From Enterobacter mori (GTDB lineage: Bacteria; Pseudomonadota; Gammaproteobacteria; Enterobacterales; Enterobacteriaceae), in the NCBI RefSeq assembly GCF_025244905.1, contig NZ_CP104285.1, forward strand, positions 1,922,001 through 1,986,000: 64,000 nucleotides of DNA, read 5' to 3'. The position numbers were made by a program, and so were the translations under genes. The notes beneath the pieces are model-generated. The model made no database searches. It was not told the DNA's origin and saw nothing but the letters and a program-made list of their open reading frames with translations. Below, piece by piece: positions 20,596-28,819 of this stretch (positions within the stretch are counted from its first letter, which is position 1; the number at the start of each line of letters is the position of its first letter).

Positions 20596-20681
20596 AGTTT
20601 CCTGATGTTTTTGCCTATGGTCAAAAACTAGCCAGTGCGTTGTGATATACTGGTCAGGATTTGTACATAAGCGAGGACATC

Positions 20682-20876
20682 ATGGATACTGAAATAACCC
20701 CAACCCAGCTGGCAATTGAATATTTACGTCGCGATAAGAGCAACCTGTCTCCGGCGCAGTACCTGAAAAAACTGAAACAACTTGAGCTGGAATTTGCAGA
20801 TTTGCTGGCGCTCTCTTCAAACGAGCTGAAAGAAGAGATCTATTTTGCCTGGCGGTTGGGCGTTCACGTCCATTGA
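20682..20876 (+). CDS. ydiH: Small conserved protein YdiH
   Basis: A 64-residue protein rich in charged residues (PTQLAIEYLRRDKSNLSPAQ, YLKKLKQLELEFADLL, EEIYFAWRLGVHVH), nearly the same as E. coli YdiH. Function unknown. The ATG at 20682 follows GCGAGGA; a longer frame from 20661 adds 7 residues and is less likely. Confidence 0.88.
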   Translation: MDTEITPTQLAIEYLRRDKSNLSPAQYLKKLKQLELEFADLLALSSNELKEEIYFAWRLGVHVH

Positions 20877-20885
20877 GTGCGAATG

Positions 20886-20911
20886 AAAAGGCCGCGTATG
20901 CGGCCTTTTTT
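20886..20911 (+). terminator. Rho-independent terminator after ydiH
   Basis: AAAAGGCCGC, loop GTAT, GCGGCCTTTTTT. It begins 10 bases after the ydiH stop; the minus strand also has a T-run, so it may also stop the convergent regulator gene ending at 20923. Confidence 0.9.
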
Positions 20912-20922
20912 GTGTCTGGAAT

Positions 20923-21549
20923 TCAGTATTTGGCGGGAAGCTTATTGATTTTTATCAGCCTGCCTTCATCGATTTCAATAAACCCGCCTGTTTTTAGATC
21001 GGCCAGAATGCGCATAATGCCACTGCGCGAGAGCTGCGTTTTTTCCCTGATATACCTTTCCGCCGTCACGCCGAGCCGATAAGCCTCATCTTCCTCCATC
21101 AGCTTGACAAGCTGCTGGCGAATCATCTCATACGCGGTCGGTGCGCCTTGTGGCATCACGTTGTTATACAGTCGGCTATAGACAAACATCAGCTGTTTAG
21201 AAAGCAGGCCCCATAGCGCTTTCTCTTTAATAATTTCACTGACCTTCTCGGCAGAGAGAATGCCAATCAGGCATGGACTCACGGTTTTGATGTAATCATT
21301 GAAATAAATGTCCGTCAGATTCGCGAGACCTAACAGAGCAGGGCTGCGGGCGGTGGAGAGCAACATGTCATCGCTTCTGCGGTAGATGGCAATTGTCCCC
21401 TCCAGAATTAAATAACAGATCCCCTTGCCGTCAACCTGAAGATCGAATTGCTCGCCACGGCCTGTTCTGCGCATGGTGCAGTACGGCTTTAAATAAGAGA
21501 TCAGCTCCTGGGCGTAGGGAGAGCCACGATGTTGTTGTGCTGAAGACAT
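20923..21549 (-). CDS. IprA-like cyclic-nucleotide-fold/winged-helix regulator, copy 1
   Basis: A 208-residue protein with an N-terminal Crp-like beta-barrel region (ICYLILEGTIAIYRRSDDML) and a C-terminal winged helix (YIREKTQLSRSGIMRILADL). It resembles the IprA/YaiV type of CRP-fold regulators, a group without the usual cAMP-contact residues. The next gene upstream is a paralogue with almost the same recognition helix (LSRSGIMRILA). Both point away from the fimbrial operon, which suggests that they control it and perhaps each other. Target and signal are not known. Confidence 0.75.
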   Translation of the reverse strand: MSSAQQHRGSPYAQELISYLKPYCTMRRTGRGEQFDLQVDGKGICYLILEGTIAIYRRSDDMLLSTARSPALLGLANLTDIYFNDYIKTVSPCLIGILSAEKVSEIIKEKALWGLLSKQLMFVYSRLYNNVMPQGAPTAYEMIRQQLVKLMEEDEAYRLGVTAERYIREKTQLSRSGIMRILADLKTGGFIEIDEGRLIKINKLPAKY

Positions 21550-21627
21550 TGTCTGAAACCTGAAAAAAGACCGGACTTATTATAGTGTCGCTCTTATCCT
21601 CTACCTTCTCCAGATATAAATGTGAGG

Positions 21628-22287
21628 TCAGTACTTTCGGGGTAAGTGATGGATATCCATCAGCACTCCGCGCGCCATAGTGATGTATTTACCCGTTCGT
21701 AACTCCGCCAGAATACGCATAATGCCGCTACGGGAAAGATAGGTCCGGCTTTTGATATAGGCTGCGGCGGTCGTGTTGAGCCTTATCGCCTCAGGCTCCT
21801 GCATCAGTTCAACAAGCTGAAAGCGGATAATGTCGTAAGCCGACATTTGCGATATCTGGGCACAGTGTTCATAGACGCGTGAGGCGGTATAGATCAGCAG
21901 GTTAGAAAAATGCTCCCACAGATTTTGCTGCGCAACGATGCAATTAAAACGCTCCAGTGACACAGCCGCGACTTCGGAGGTTTCCAGCGCCCTGACATAA
22001 AGATGCTCAGAGGAGAACTGGCTGCTTACACCCAGAATAAAGGGCGCTGATTCAGAATTTAAGACAATACCATCTCCACGGCGGTGTAATGCCACGCTCC
22101 CCTGGAGCAGTAAAAAACACTGGCGAATATCACTCTTGTAATAGTGAACCACTTCCCCTCTGGACAGTATTTTCCTTTCTGCTGAAGGAAGTACGGTATC
22201 GATAATTTTTTCAATGTGCTTATAGGGTTTTAGGTGGAGCACGGTGGAATTGTCTTTACTACATTCTGCAGCCATTCGGGTATTCAT
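21628..22287 (-). CDS. IprA-like cyclic-nucleotide-fold/winged-helix regulator, copy 2
   Basis: A 219-residue paralogue of the previous gene, sharing YIKSRTYLSRSGIMRILAEL at the C-terminal winged helix and the Crp-like barrel (CFLLLQGSVALHRRGDGIVL). I prefer the ATG at 22287 because GAGG stands 6 bases upstream; the in-frame ATG at 22299 has only a poorly spaced site. It is divergent from the fimbrial pilin gene across a 433-base region holding repeated GTCTA-N4-TAGAC palindromes, which may be its operators (inference). Confidence 0.72.
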   Translation of the reverse strand: MNTRMAAECSKDNSTVLHLKPYKHIEKIIDTVLPSAERKILSRGEVVHYYKSDIRQCFLLLQGSVALHRRGDGIVLNSESAPFILGVSSQFSSEHLYVRALETSEVAAVSLERFNCIVAQQNLWEHFSNLLIYTASRVYEHCAQISQMSAYDIIRFQLVELMQEPEAIRLNTTAAAYIKSRTYLSRSGIMRILAELRTGKYITMARGVLMDIHHLPRKY

Positions 22288-22720
22288 CAGATGCCTCATT
22301 CACTCATGCGATCATTTTTTGATCGACATAAAGAATTATCTTAAAAAACAGCATCTCAGGGAATGATCGAAGCCGGTCTAATAATAGACTGGAGGATATG
22401 TAAAATCTAATCTTATGAATTTAAAGGTTTTGCATTAGGAGTCTAAAAGTAGACCTTGATTAATCTGTCTATGATTTAGCCAAAAGATAATGTTTCGTGA
22501 TTGTTAAGTGCAAGTCCACAGCTAGACCTCAAAAAGATTGTGTGCGGAATAAGGGTTGGTTAAATTTTGACTTGTCGACAGGAGTGCACAGATTTCTATT
22601 CTTTAGTCATTTATCTGGTTCCTGACAAAAAATAAAAGGCAACGCTCAGGTTGATTGAAACTTGTGGGGAACGTTTGCCCGGATTTCAGTAATAAATAAA
22701 GTGATACAGGGTAGGTTATT
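22288..22720. promoter_or_regulatory. Divergent regulator/pilin control region with GTCTA-N4-TAGAC palindromes (433 bases)
   Basis: The region is A+T rich and has no coding sequence. It contains GTCTAATAATAGAC (22376-22389), GTCTAAAAGTAGAC (22441-22454), an imperfect GTCTATGATTTAGC (22467-22480) and a single TAGAC (22523-22527). The two perfect copies share arms and 4-base spacer but differ in spacer sequence, as expected of a dimeric regulator's operator. An AGG ribosome site stands 6 bases before the pilin ATG. Confidence 0.6.
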
Positions 22721-23251
22721 ATGAATAAGAAAATGATGATGGCAATGCTGGCAGTGAGTTCTGCACTGCCGATGACGCAGGCTTTTGCTGCAGCGGGTAC
22801 CGTTAATTTTAACGGTAATATTCTGGATTCCGCCTGCGACATTGATGTGGCTTCTCAGAATCAGGTCGTCGTATTGGGCGATTATTATAAAACTGAATTC
22901 CCGACAACGGGAGCCAGAACCACTGCCACACCATTCAGTATTGTATTGAAAAACTGTCCGGTCTCTGTGACTAATGCGAAAGTGCGCTTTGACGGTACAC
23001 CTGATTTAACCAACGCCAGCCTGCTGGCGATTGACTCCTCGGTTGCGGGGGCGGCAACAGGGGTGGCAATCAACCTGATGAGCGCCGATAAGGCCGATCT
23101 GCCTCTGAATGGTAGCAACAGCTATTCCTATGCACTGAGCAGCACCGCAGATAATACGCTGAACTTCTATGCGCAGTATATTTCGACCGCCTCATCAGTC
23201 ACTGCCGGTCCGGCTAACTCGGTCGCGAACTTCTCTGTGGTTTACAACTAA
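22721..23251 (+). CDS. Major fimbrial subunit (chaperone-usher pilin)
   Basis: A 176-residue pilin precursor: signal peptide to about residue 23 (ALPMTQAFA), mature protein beginning AAGTVNFNGNILDSAC. The two cysteines (SAC and KNC) about 40 residues apart form the standard pilin disulfide, and the C-terminus ends FSVVYN, the beta-zipper strand used in donor-strand exchange. It is first in an operon in the order pilin-chaperone-usher-adhesin-minor subunit, the same order as mrkABCDF, but it is not a MrkA sequence. A G+C hairpin follows that may keep pilin levels above those of the other genes. Confidence 0.9.
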   Translation: MNKKMMMAMLAVSSALPMTQAFAAAGTVNFNGNILDSACDIDVASQNQVVVLGDYYKTEFPTTGARTTATPFSIVLKNCPVSVTNAKVRFDGTPDLTNASLLAIDSSVAGAATGVAINLMSADKADLPLNGSNSYSYALSSTADNTLNFYAQYISTASSVTAGPANSVANFSVVYN

Positions 23252-23271
23252 GTTTTTGCAGCAATCAGTAG

Positions 23272-23294
23272 GGGGCCGACCCGGCCCCTTTGTT
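23272..23294 (+). terminator. Partial terminator/attenuator between pilin and chaperone genes
   Basis: GGGGCCG (23272-23278) pairs with CGGCCCC (23282-23288), loop ACC, followed by TTTGTTTT. The T-run is broken, so read-through is expected. Such hairpins are common behind major pilin genes and favour excess pilin. Confidence 0.65.
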
Positions 23295-23310
23295 TTACGA
23301 GGTTTTTACC

Positions 23311-23988
23311 ATGCGTTTTATCAGAACAACAGGACTGGCGGTGGCGCTGTTACCGTTGACATTAATGACGGCCAATGCTGGGGTTATTATTGGTGGTACT
23401 CGCGTTATTTTCGAGGGGGCGAAGAAAGAAGCCACAATCAATATTACTAACCCTGACAATACCCCTTATTTGATCCAGTCATGGATAGAGATGCAGGACG
23501 GGGGGGAGGGTAAAGCACCGTTTATTATTACGCCGCCGTTGTATCGCCTTGACGGCGGACAAAAAAACCTTGAGCGCATTGTTATGACGGGTTCCCTGCC
23601 TCAGGAGAAGGAAAGTTTATTTTGGTTGAATATTAAAGCGATTCCTTCAGCCTCAAAACAGATGAACGCCCTGCAAATTGCGGTAAAGACGCGGATTAAG
23701 TTAATTTATCGGCCTGATGGTTTGCGTGCGTCAACCCCGGACGATCACGCGAATAAATTAACCTGGCAACGATCCGGGAATGCGATTCAGGTGAATAACC
23801 CCACGCCCTACGTTATCAATTTCAATGAGATTACCCTGGGCGGGCGAAAACTTGATGATGTGACGTATGTTTTACCCGGCGCATCAGCCCGGTTTTTATT
23901 ACCTGAAGGGGGGAGTGGTCATTCTCTCACATTTAAAGTGATTAATGACTATGGCAGTCCTGGCAGCGCACATCAAGCCAGTTTCTGA
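23311..23988 (+). CDS. Periplasmic fimbrial chaperone
   Basis: A 225-residue PapD-like chaperone with a signal peptide ending NAG. The mature start GVIIGGTRVIFEGAKKEATI is the G1-pairing strand region; FWLNIKAIP and TRIKLIYRPDGL are the conserved central and F1 strand motifs, and NPTPYVINF begins the second immunoglobulin-like domain. It stabilises subunits and hands them to the usher. The ATG at 23311 (MRFIRTT) follows ACGAGG; a longer frame from 23290 runs into the hairpin. Confidence 0.92.
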   Translation: MRFIRTTGLAVALLPLTLMTANAGVIIGGTRVIFEGAKKEATINITNPDNTPYLIQSWIEMQDGGEGKAPFIITPPLYRLDGGQKNLERIVMTGSLPQEKESLFWLNIKAIPSASKQMNALQIAVKTRIKLIYRPDGLRASTPDDHANKLTWQRSGNAIQVNNPTPYVINFNEITLGGRKLDDVTYVLPGASARFLLPEGGSGHSLTFKVINDYGSPGSAHQASF

Positions 23989-24016
23989 TGCTCGTGCATT
24001 CATTAGATTTCCTGCA

Positions 24017-26560
24017 ATGACAACATCAACGCACAGGATACGGCCTGCTCGTCTGGCGATATTAATCGCCTGCGCACTTGCCGGTTCATCACCGGCACTT
24101 TATGCCAGTGAAACGTTTAATACGGAACTGGTTGAGCTGGATAATCCTGGAATGGGCAAAGCAGACCTGTCGGCTTTTGAAACAGGCTCTCAGGCACCGG
24201 GAACGTACCATGTTGACATCATTCTTGACGACCAGTTAATGGAGACCCGCGATATCGCCTTTGCCGCAGTTAAAAGCGACAGCGGTAATGAGATATTGCA
24301 GCCTTGCCTGAGCATCGACCAGTTAACACAGTGGGGAGTCAAAACCGCGCTATTTCCTCAGCTTGCTTCGGGAAAAAGTGGCTGCGCGGATCTTCAGGCC
24401 ATTCCGCAAGCCAGTACCGATTTTCAGTTTGGCGCTCAGCGCCTTCTGATCAGCATTCCACAGGCGGCGATTGATCTGCCTGCACGAGGCTATGTGTCTC
24501 CAGAGTTGTGGGATGAGGGGATCGCGGCGGCCATGCTCAATTACAGCCTGAGCGGCGCGAACGCCCGGGCGAGCCACGCTGAAGGCAACAACAGCGACAG
24601 TCAGTACGCCAACCTGCGTCCTGGGATCAATATCGGTCCGTGGCGTCTGCGCAATTACTCCACGTGGTCGCGGGATGGCTCCGGTCAGGACAGGTGGGAC
24701 ACCGTCTATACCTACGCCCAGCGTGCGGTGATCCCCCTGAAAGCACAGCTGACGCTCGGAGACAGTTCTGCACCTGCTGATGTGTTTGACAGTATGCCGT
24801 TTCGCGGTGCTCAGCTGGCATCTGATGACGACATGCTGCCAGACTCCCTGAAGGGCTATGCCCCTGTCGTACGTGGTATCGCGCGTACCAATGCGCAGGT
24901 TGTGGTGCGTCAGAATGGTTATCAGATTTACCAAAGCTACGTTTCACCCGGTGCATTCGAGATTACGGATATGTATCCGACCGGAGGGGCAGGCGATCTG
25001 GACGTGACGATCAAAGAAGCCGACGGCAGTGAGCAACATTTCATACTGCCGTATGCGTCGTTACCGGTACTGCAGCGCGAGGGTCGTCTGAAATATGCCC
25101 TCACCGGGGGGCAATATCGATCCTATAACCACAGCGTGGACAACACGCCTTTCGGGCAACTTACCGGCATTTATGGCCTGAAGCAGGGAGTCACCCTCTA
25201 TGGCGGAGTGCAGGGCTCAAGTAAATACCGGTCGCTGGCGATGGGGATGGGTAAGAATATGGGCGATTTCGGCGCGCTCTCAGCGGACGTCACGCAGGGC
25301 TGGTCAACGCCGGATAACACAGGCAAAACTAGCGGTCAGTCCTTACGCGCGAGGTATAGCAAGAATTTCGTGAATACCGGGACGAACTTTTCCATCGCGG
25401 GATACCGCTATTCAACCCGCGGTTATTACGGGATGCAGGAGGTGCTGGATTCTTACGGTGACAGCAGCGCGCTTCAGGAGAGGCGGCGTAACCGTGCAGA
25501 GCTGACGATGAGCCAGACGCTGGGCAGCGACCTTGGATCTCTAACCCTTAGCGCGGCGCGGGAAGATTACTGGAACTCCGGCAAGTCGATGGCCTCCTGG
25601 AGTGTCGGATATAACAATGACTGGCATAACATCAGCTACGGGGTGACCTGGACATACAGCAAAAATGTCAGCCCTGCGGCATACGGCAGAGGGAGTACGA
25701 AAACCGACGATCGCGATCGGTTGCTGGCTTTCAACATCAGCGTGCCGCTGGATACATTCCTGCCCCGGACGTGGGCTAACTATGGCATGAATGCCAGTAA
25801 GAATAATGGAACAACACACAATATCGGGATGAACGGTGTCGCGCTCGAAAATAGCGCGCTCAACTGGAACGTTCAACAGGGTTACGGCACAGATGGCGTG
25901 GGCTATACCGGCAACGTTAACGGCGACTACAAAGCTACCTACGGTGAACTCTCTGCAGGCTATGGCTACGACAAAAATAGCGAACGCCTCTATTACGGGC
26001 TGCAGGGGGGCATACTCGCTCATGCCGACGGCGTCACGTTTTCTCAGCCGCTGGGTGAGACGAATGCCCTGATAAAAGCGCCCGGCGCGCGGGGTGTCGA
26101 TATTCGAAATCAATCCGGAGTACGTACGGATTATCGCGGTTATACGGTGGTCAGTAATTTGTCCGTGTACCGAAAAAACGATCTCATCCTCGATCCGGAA
26201 AATATGCCCGATGATGTTGAGCTGGAGATCAATACCCGTACGGTCACGCCGACGCGCGGGGCGGTGGTGAGAGCTGACTACCTTTCCAGAGTCGGACGTC
26301 GGGTGCTGATGACCCTGACAGACAACAATCGTCCCGTCCCGTTTGGGGCCGTGGTCACCCTCGCGGGTGAGCGTAACAACAGTTTCATTGTGGGCGATCG
26401 CGGCCAGGTGTATTTGACCGGCATGAGCGAGCAGGGGACGTTGGTTGCGACCTGGGGAAATCAGGACGGCCAACAGTGCCGTGCTGATTTCAGTCTGCCG
26501 AAACAATCAGCCTACAGTGGAATAACGGACGTGAGTGCCACGTGTCGCCAGGAGCATTAA
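24017..26560 (+). CDS. Outer-membrane fimbrial usher
   Basis: An 847-residue usher of the FimD/PapC family. After a signal peptide (ILIACALAGSSPALYA) come the N-terminal chaperone-binding domain (FNTELVELDNPGMGKADLSA), the 24-strand barrel with the plug motif (SDDDMLPDSLKGYAPVVRGI, ARTNAQVVVRQNGYQIY) and the C-terminal domains with the paired Cys (CRADFSLP, SATCRQEH). The ATG at 24017 starts 28 bases after the chaperone stop but has a weak ribosome site; the frame is open back to 23945 inside the chaperone gene, so the true start is slightly uncertain. Confidence 0.92.
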   Translation: MTTSTHRIRPARLAILIACALAGSSPALYASETFNTELVELDNPGMGKADLSAFETGSQAPGTYHVDIILDDQLMETRDIAFAAVKSDSGNEILQPCLSIDQLTQWGVKTALFPQLASGKSGCADLQAIPQASTDFQFGAQRLLISIPQAAIDLPARGYVSPELWDEGIAAAMLNYSLSGANARASHAEGNNSDSQYANLRPGINIGPWRLRNYSTWSRDGSGQDRWDTVYTYAQRAVIPLKAQLTLGDSSAPADVFDSMPFRGAQLASDDDMLPDSLKGYAPVVRGIARTNAQVVVRQNGYQIYQSYVSPGAFEITDMYPTGGAGDLDVTIKEADGSEQHFILPYASLPVLQREGRLKYALTGGQYRSYNHSVDNTPFGQLTGIYGLKQGVTLYGGVQGSSKYRSLAMGMGKNMGDFGALSADVTQGWSTPDNTGKTSGQSLRARYSKNFVNTGTNFSIAGYRYSTRGYYGMQEVLDSYGDSSALQERRRNRAELTMSQTLGSDLGSLTLSAAREDYWNSGKSMASWSVGYNNDWHNISYGVTWTYSKNVSPAAYGRGSTKTDDRDRLLAFNISVPLDTFLPRTWANYGMNASKNNGTTHNIGMNGVALENSALNWNVQQGYGTDGVGYTGNVNGDYKATYGELSAGYGYDKNSERLYYGLQGGILAHADGVTFSQPLGETNALIKAPGARGVDIRNQSGVRTDYRGYTVVSNLSVYRKNDLILDPENMPDDVELEINTRTVTPTRGAVVRADYLSRVGRRVLMTLTDNNRPVPFGAVVTLAGERNNSFIVGDRGQVYLTGMSEQGTLVATWGNQDGQQCRADFSLPKQSAYSGITDVSATCRQEH

Positions 26561-26561
26561 C

Positions 26562-27512
26562 ATGAAATTACTTCAGGCTATTTTACTGCTCTGTTTACTC
26601 ATCGGCTGGAATAACAGCGTGCGTGCAGGGACCTGCACGACAATAACGCCGCAAATTTCCACGCTGTCGGTGGGCACGATAAATGTCCAGCGCGATGCGC
26701 CTGTCGGGACGGTGATATTCTCCGGCGCGGCGTCCAGTACAGGATCCTATCTTAGCGGGTGCAGTAATCCTTTAATGCTCGGATTTAGCATGCGCTATAA
26801 CAATGCCACGTTGAGCAGCTATGGCAACCATGTTTACAACACCAATATCAGCGGAATGGGTATTCGTTTTTCTTCGAATAACTATTTTGAAAATCCAGCC
26901 AATACGTTTTCTTATAATGCGCAGACCTCTTACGTTGTCTGGTACGGCGGCAAAATTGAACTTGTGGTCACCGGTCCGGTTTCGTCTGGTGCCTTAACGC
27001 CAGGAGTCATAGGCGTAGTGACGCTTCAGGGGAGCGACGGCATCTACCGCGACGGCCTGACGACCCAGCTCACCAGCGGGACGATCAATGCGCTTGCCTG
27101 CAGTATTACCACGCCTCAGCTGACGTTCCCCATTGGCGATATTTCCGCCTCAGCATTTGGCTCGGCGATCGGCACCACCCCCGCAGCCGCGCAGAATACG
27201 CAAAATCTCGGGTTAACCTGCAGCCCCGGAACCAATATTAATGTCTCGCTCAGTGGAATACAGAATCCGGATAGCGCGAACACCAGCGTAATGGCATTAA
27301 CCGGACAGGGAACTGCCGGTACGGCAAAAGGCGTTGGCGTGCAGCTTTTATATAACGGCACGCCGCTGGTGTTGAATAGCCGCCTGCTATTAAAACAATC
27401 TTCGGGTGGACAAGAGACGCTGCCGTTAACGGCAAGATATTACCAGACGTTAACGTCTGTCGAATCCGGCGCGGCCAATGCCTCGGCCACGCTTAATTTG
27501 ACCTACCAGTAG
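26562..27512 (+). CDS. Fimbrial tip adhesin (two-domain)
   Basis: A 316-residue exported protein (signal LLLCLLIGWNNSVRAG) with a unique N-terminal lectin-like domain of about 160 residues (CTTITPQISTLSVGTINVQR, SYVVWYGGKIELVVTGPV) and a C-terminal pilin domain (ALACSITTPQLTFPIGDIS, ending SATLNLTYQ). This two-domain build, size and place after the usher are those of MrkD/FimH-type tip adhesins. The receptor cannot be predicted. It begins one base after the usher stop with GGAG upstream. Confidence 0.85.
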   Translation: MKLLQAILLLCLLIGWNNSVRAGTCTTITPQISTLSVGTINVQRDAPVGTVIFSGAASSTGSYLSGCSNPLMLGFSMRYNNATLSSYGNHVYNTNISGMGIRFSSNNYFENPANTFSYNAQTSYVVWYGGKIELVVTGPVSSGALTPGVIGVVTLQGSDGIYRDGLTTQLTSGTINALACSITTPQLTFPIGDISASAFGSAIGTTPAAAQNTQNLGLTCSPGTNINVSLSGIQNPDSANTSVMALTGQGTAGTAKGVGVQLLYNGTPLVLNSRLLLKQSSGGQETLPLTARYYQTLTSVESGAANASATLNLTYQ

Positions 27513-27519
27513 CAGGTAA

Positions 27520-28035
27520 ATGATGAAAATATCGCACAAGAAATGGGTCTTTCTCGCCTTGCTGAGCTGGAAGGCCTTTTCCGCCGATAACGTGAATCTT
27601 GGCGTGACGGGAAATATTGTCGCCTCGCCCTGCGTATTTAATGGCGGGAATACGCAGCAGGATATTAATCTCGGCAATATTCAGGCGACAAACATGATGA
27701 CGCCGGGTTCATCGTCCGACCCGGTGGCGTTTAATCTGCAGTTTACGCAATGTCCCGCGGGGACGCGCAGCGTAACGGTCTCCTTCACCGGAAACCCCGA
27801 TCCGGTAGCCGGGGTGGAGTACTACATGAACAACGGCTCGGCAACGAACGTGGCGGTTGCCATGCGTGAGGCAGGGACCGGCATGCTCAAAGGAACGGGC
27901 GCCAGCATGACGCAAAATATTGCAGCAGACCGAACGGCCAGCATGCCCATGCTGGCATCGGTGATATCCCGGTCCGGTGGCGCGACGCCGGGAAGCATCA
28001 GCGCGGTTGTTGTGATGACGATGCAATACAACTGA
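27520..28035 (+). CDS. Minor fimbrial subunit
   Basis: A 171-residue pilin-like protein with a signal peptide (FLALLSWKAFSA), the N-terminal strand VNLGVTGNIVASPC, a second Cys (FTQC) and a C-terminal VVVMTMQYN zipper strand. In position it matches MrkF, which terminates or anchors type 3 fimbriae. It starts 7 bases after the adhesin gene; ATG 27520 or the next one at 27523 could be used. Confidence 0.85.
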   Translation: MMKISHKKWVFLALLSWKAFSADNVNLGVTGNIVASPCVFNGGNTQQDINLGNIQATNMMTPGSSSDPVAFNLQFTQCPAGTRSVTVSFTGNPDPVAGVEYYMNNGSATNVAVAMREAGTGMLKGTGASMTQNIAADRTASMPMLASVISRSGGATPGSISAVVVMTMQYN

Positions 28036-28074
28036 ATGGCGGAAATCACATTTATAATAAGACGCGGGTGAGCT

Positions 28075-28716
28075 ATGTTGAATATCCTGATTCAGGAAAC
28101 GGATTTATTTTTTCAGGCCGGGCTGCAGTATTTTTTCGAAGATTTTTTTGAGCATAATTTTCATCGGCCCATCCGTTTTAACGCTGGCCTGACCGAGGGC
28201 AACGTCATTCAGGCCGATATTATTGTCCTTTCGCTCTGTCAGGGTGAAACGCTGACCTGTTTTCCTGAATTACAGGTCCGGGAAAAAGGGATTGTGATAG
28301 GTCTGGTGGATGATGAGCTACGTTTTTCCGCGTTGCCCTCCTGTTTTCAGGACATCATTTTCCTCTCTCGTCGTGCTTCGCTTGATCGTATAAGCGGCGC
28401 ACTGTTTCTCGCCTTGTTCAGGACGCAATTACCGGGCTACACCTGGAATAAAAAATCCTGTTTCGAATGCCAGCATAAAGTCTTATCACCGCAACAGATT
28501 CGAATTATGGTGAATTTCTATCAGGGACACTCGGTTGTGCAGACCGCCAACATATTAAAGATGAGCGATAAAACAGTCTTTACCCATAAATATATGATGA
28601 TGCAGAAGTTTAACCTGCGAAGTGATTACGAGTTGATCGTTCTGCTCCGAAGGTTAATGGAGAAAAAGAGTCGGCCAAACCCGCTTCGCGATTACCTGGA
28701 AAATAATTATGCGTAA
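28075..28716 (+). CDS. LuxR-type helix-turn-helix regulator of the fimbrial island
   Basis: A 213-residue protein with a degenerate receiver-like N-terminal half, in which no convincing phosphorylatable Asp is found, and a C-terminal LuxR-type HTH (LSPQQIRIMVNFYQGHSVVQ, TANILKMSDKTVFTHKYMMM). It is built like the atypical regulators BglJ, YjjQ and FimW. It lies 39 bases behind the last fimbrial gene, on the same strand, so it is probably cotranscribed and feeds back on fimbrial expression (inference). Confidence 0.78.
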   Translation: MLNILIQETDLFFQAGLQYFFEDFFEHNFHRPIRFNAGLTEGNVIQADIIVLSLCQGETLTCFPELQVREKGIVIGLVDDELRFSALPSCFQDIIFLSRRASLDRISGALFLALFRTQLPGYTWNKKSCFECQHKVLSPQQIRIMVNFYQGHSVVQTANILKMSDKTVFTHKYMMMQKFNLRSDYELIVLLRRLMEKKSRPNPLRDYLENNYA

Positions 28717-28819
28717 CGGCTAATGGTCTGAATAACCCGCTGTTCTGTTGAGTAATGGCGCTATCGACTTCGCCTGAGGTAATGTTATTTTCATTGCTTT
28801 TAAATAATGACCTATTCGT

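Noticed and set aside
20877..20922. RydB sRNA behind ydiH, as in E. coli
   Set aside because: Only a terminator fits in the 46-base gap, and I cannot recall the RydB sequence well enough to claim a match.
25541..26506. A 321-codon open frame antisense to the usher gene
   Set aside because: Overlaps the well-supported usher; no independent evidence.
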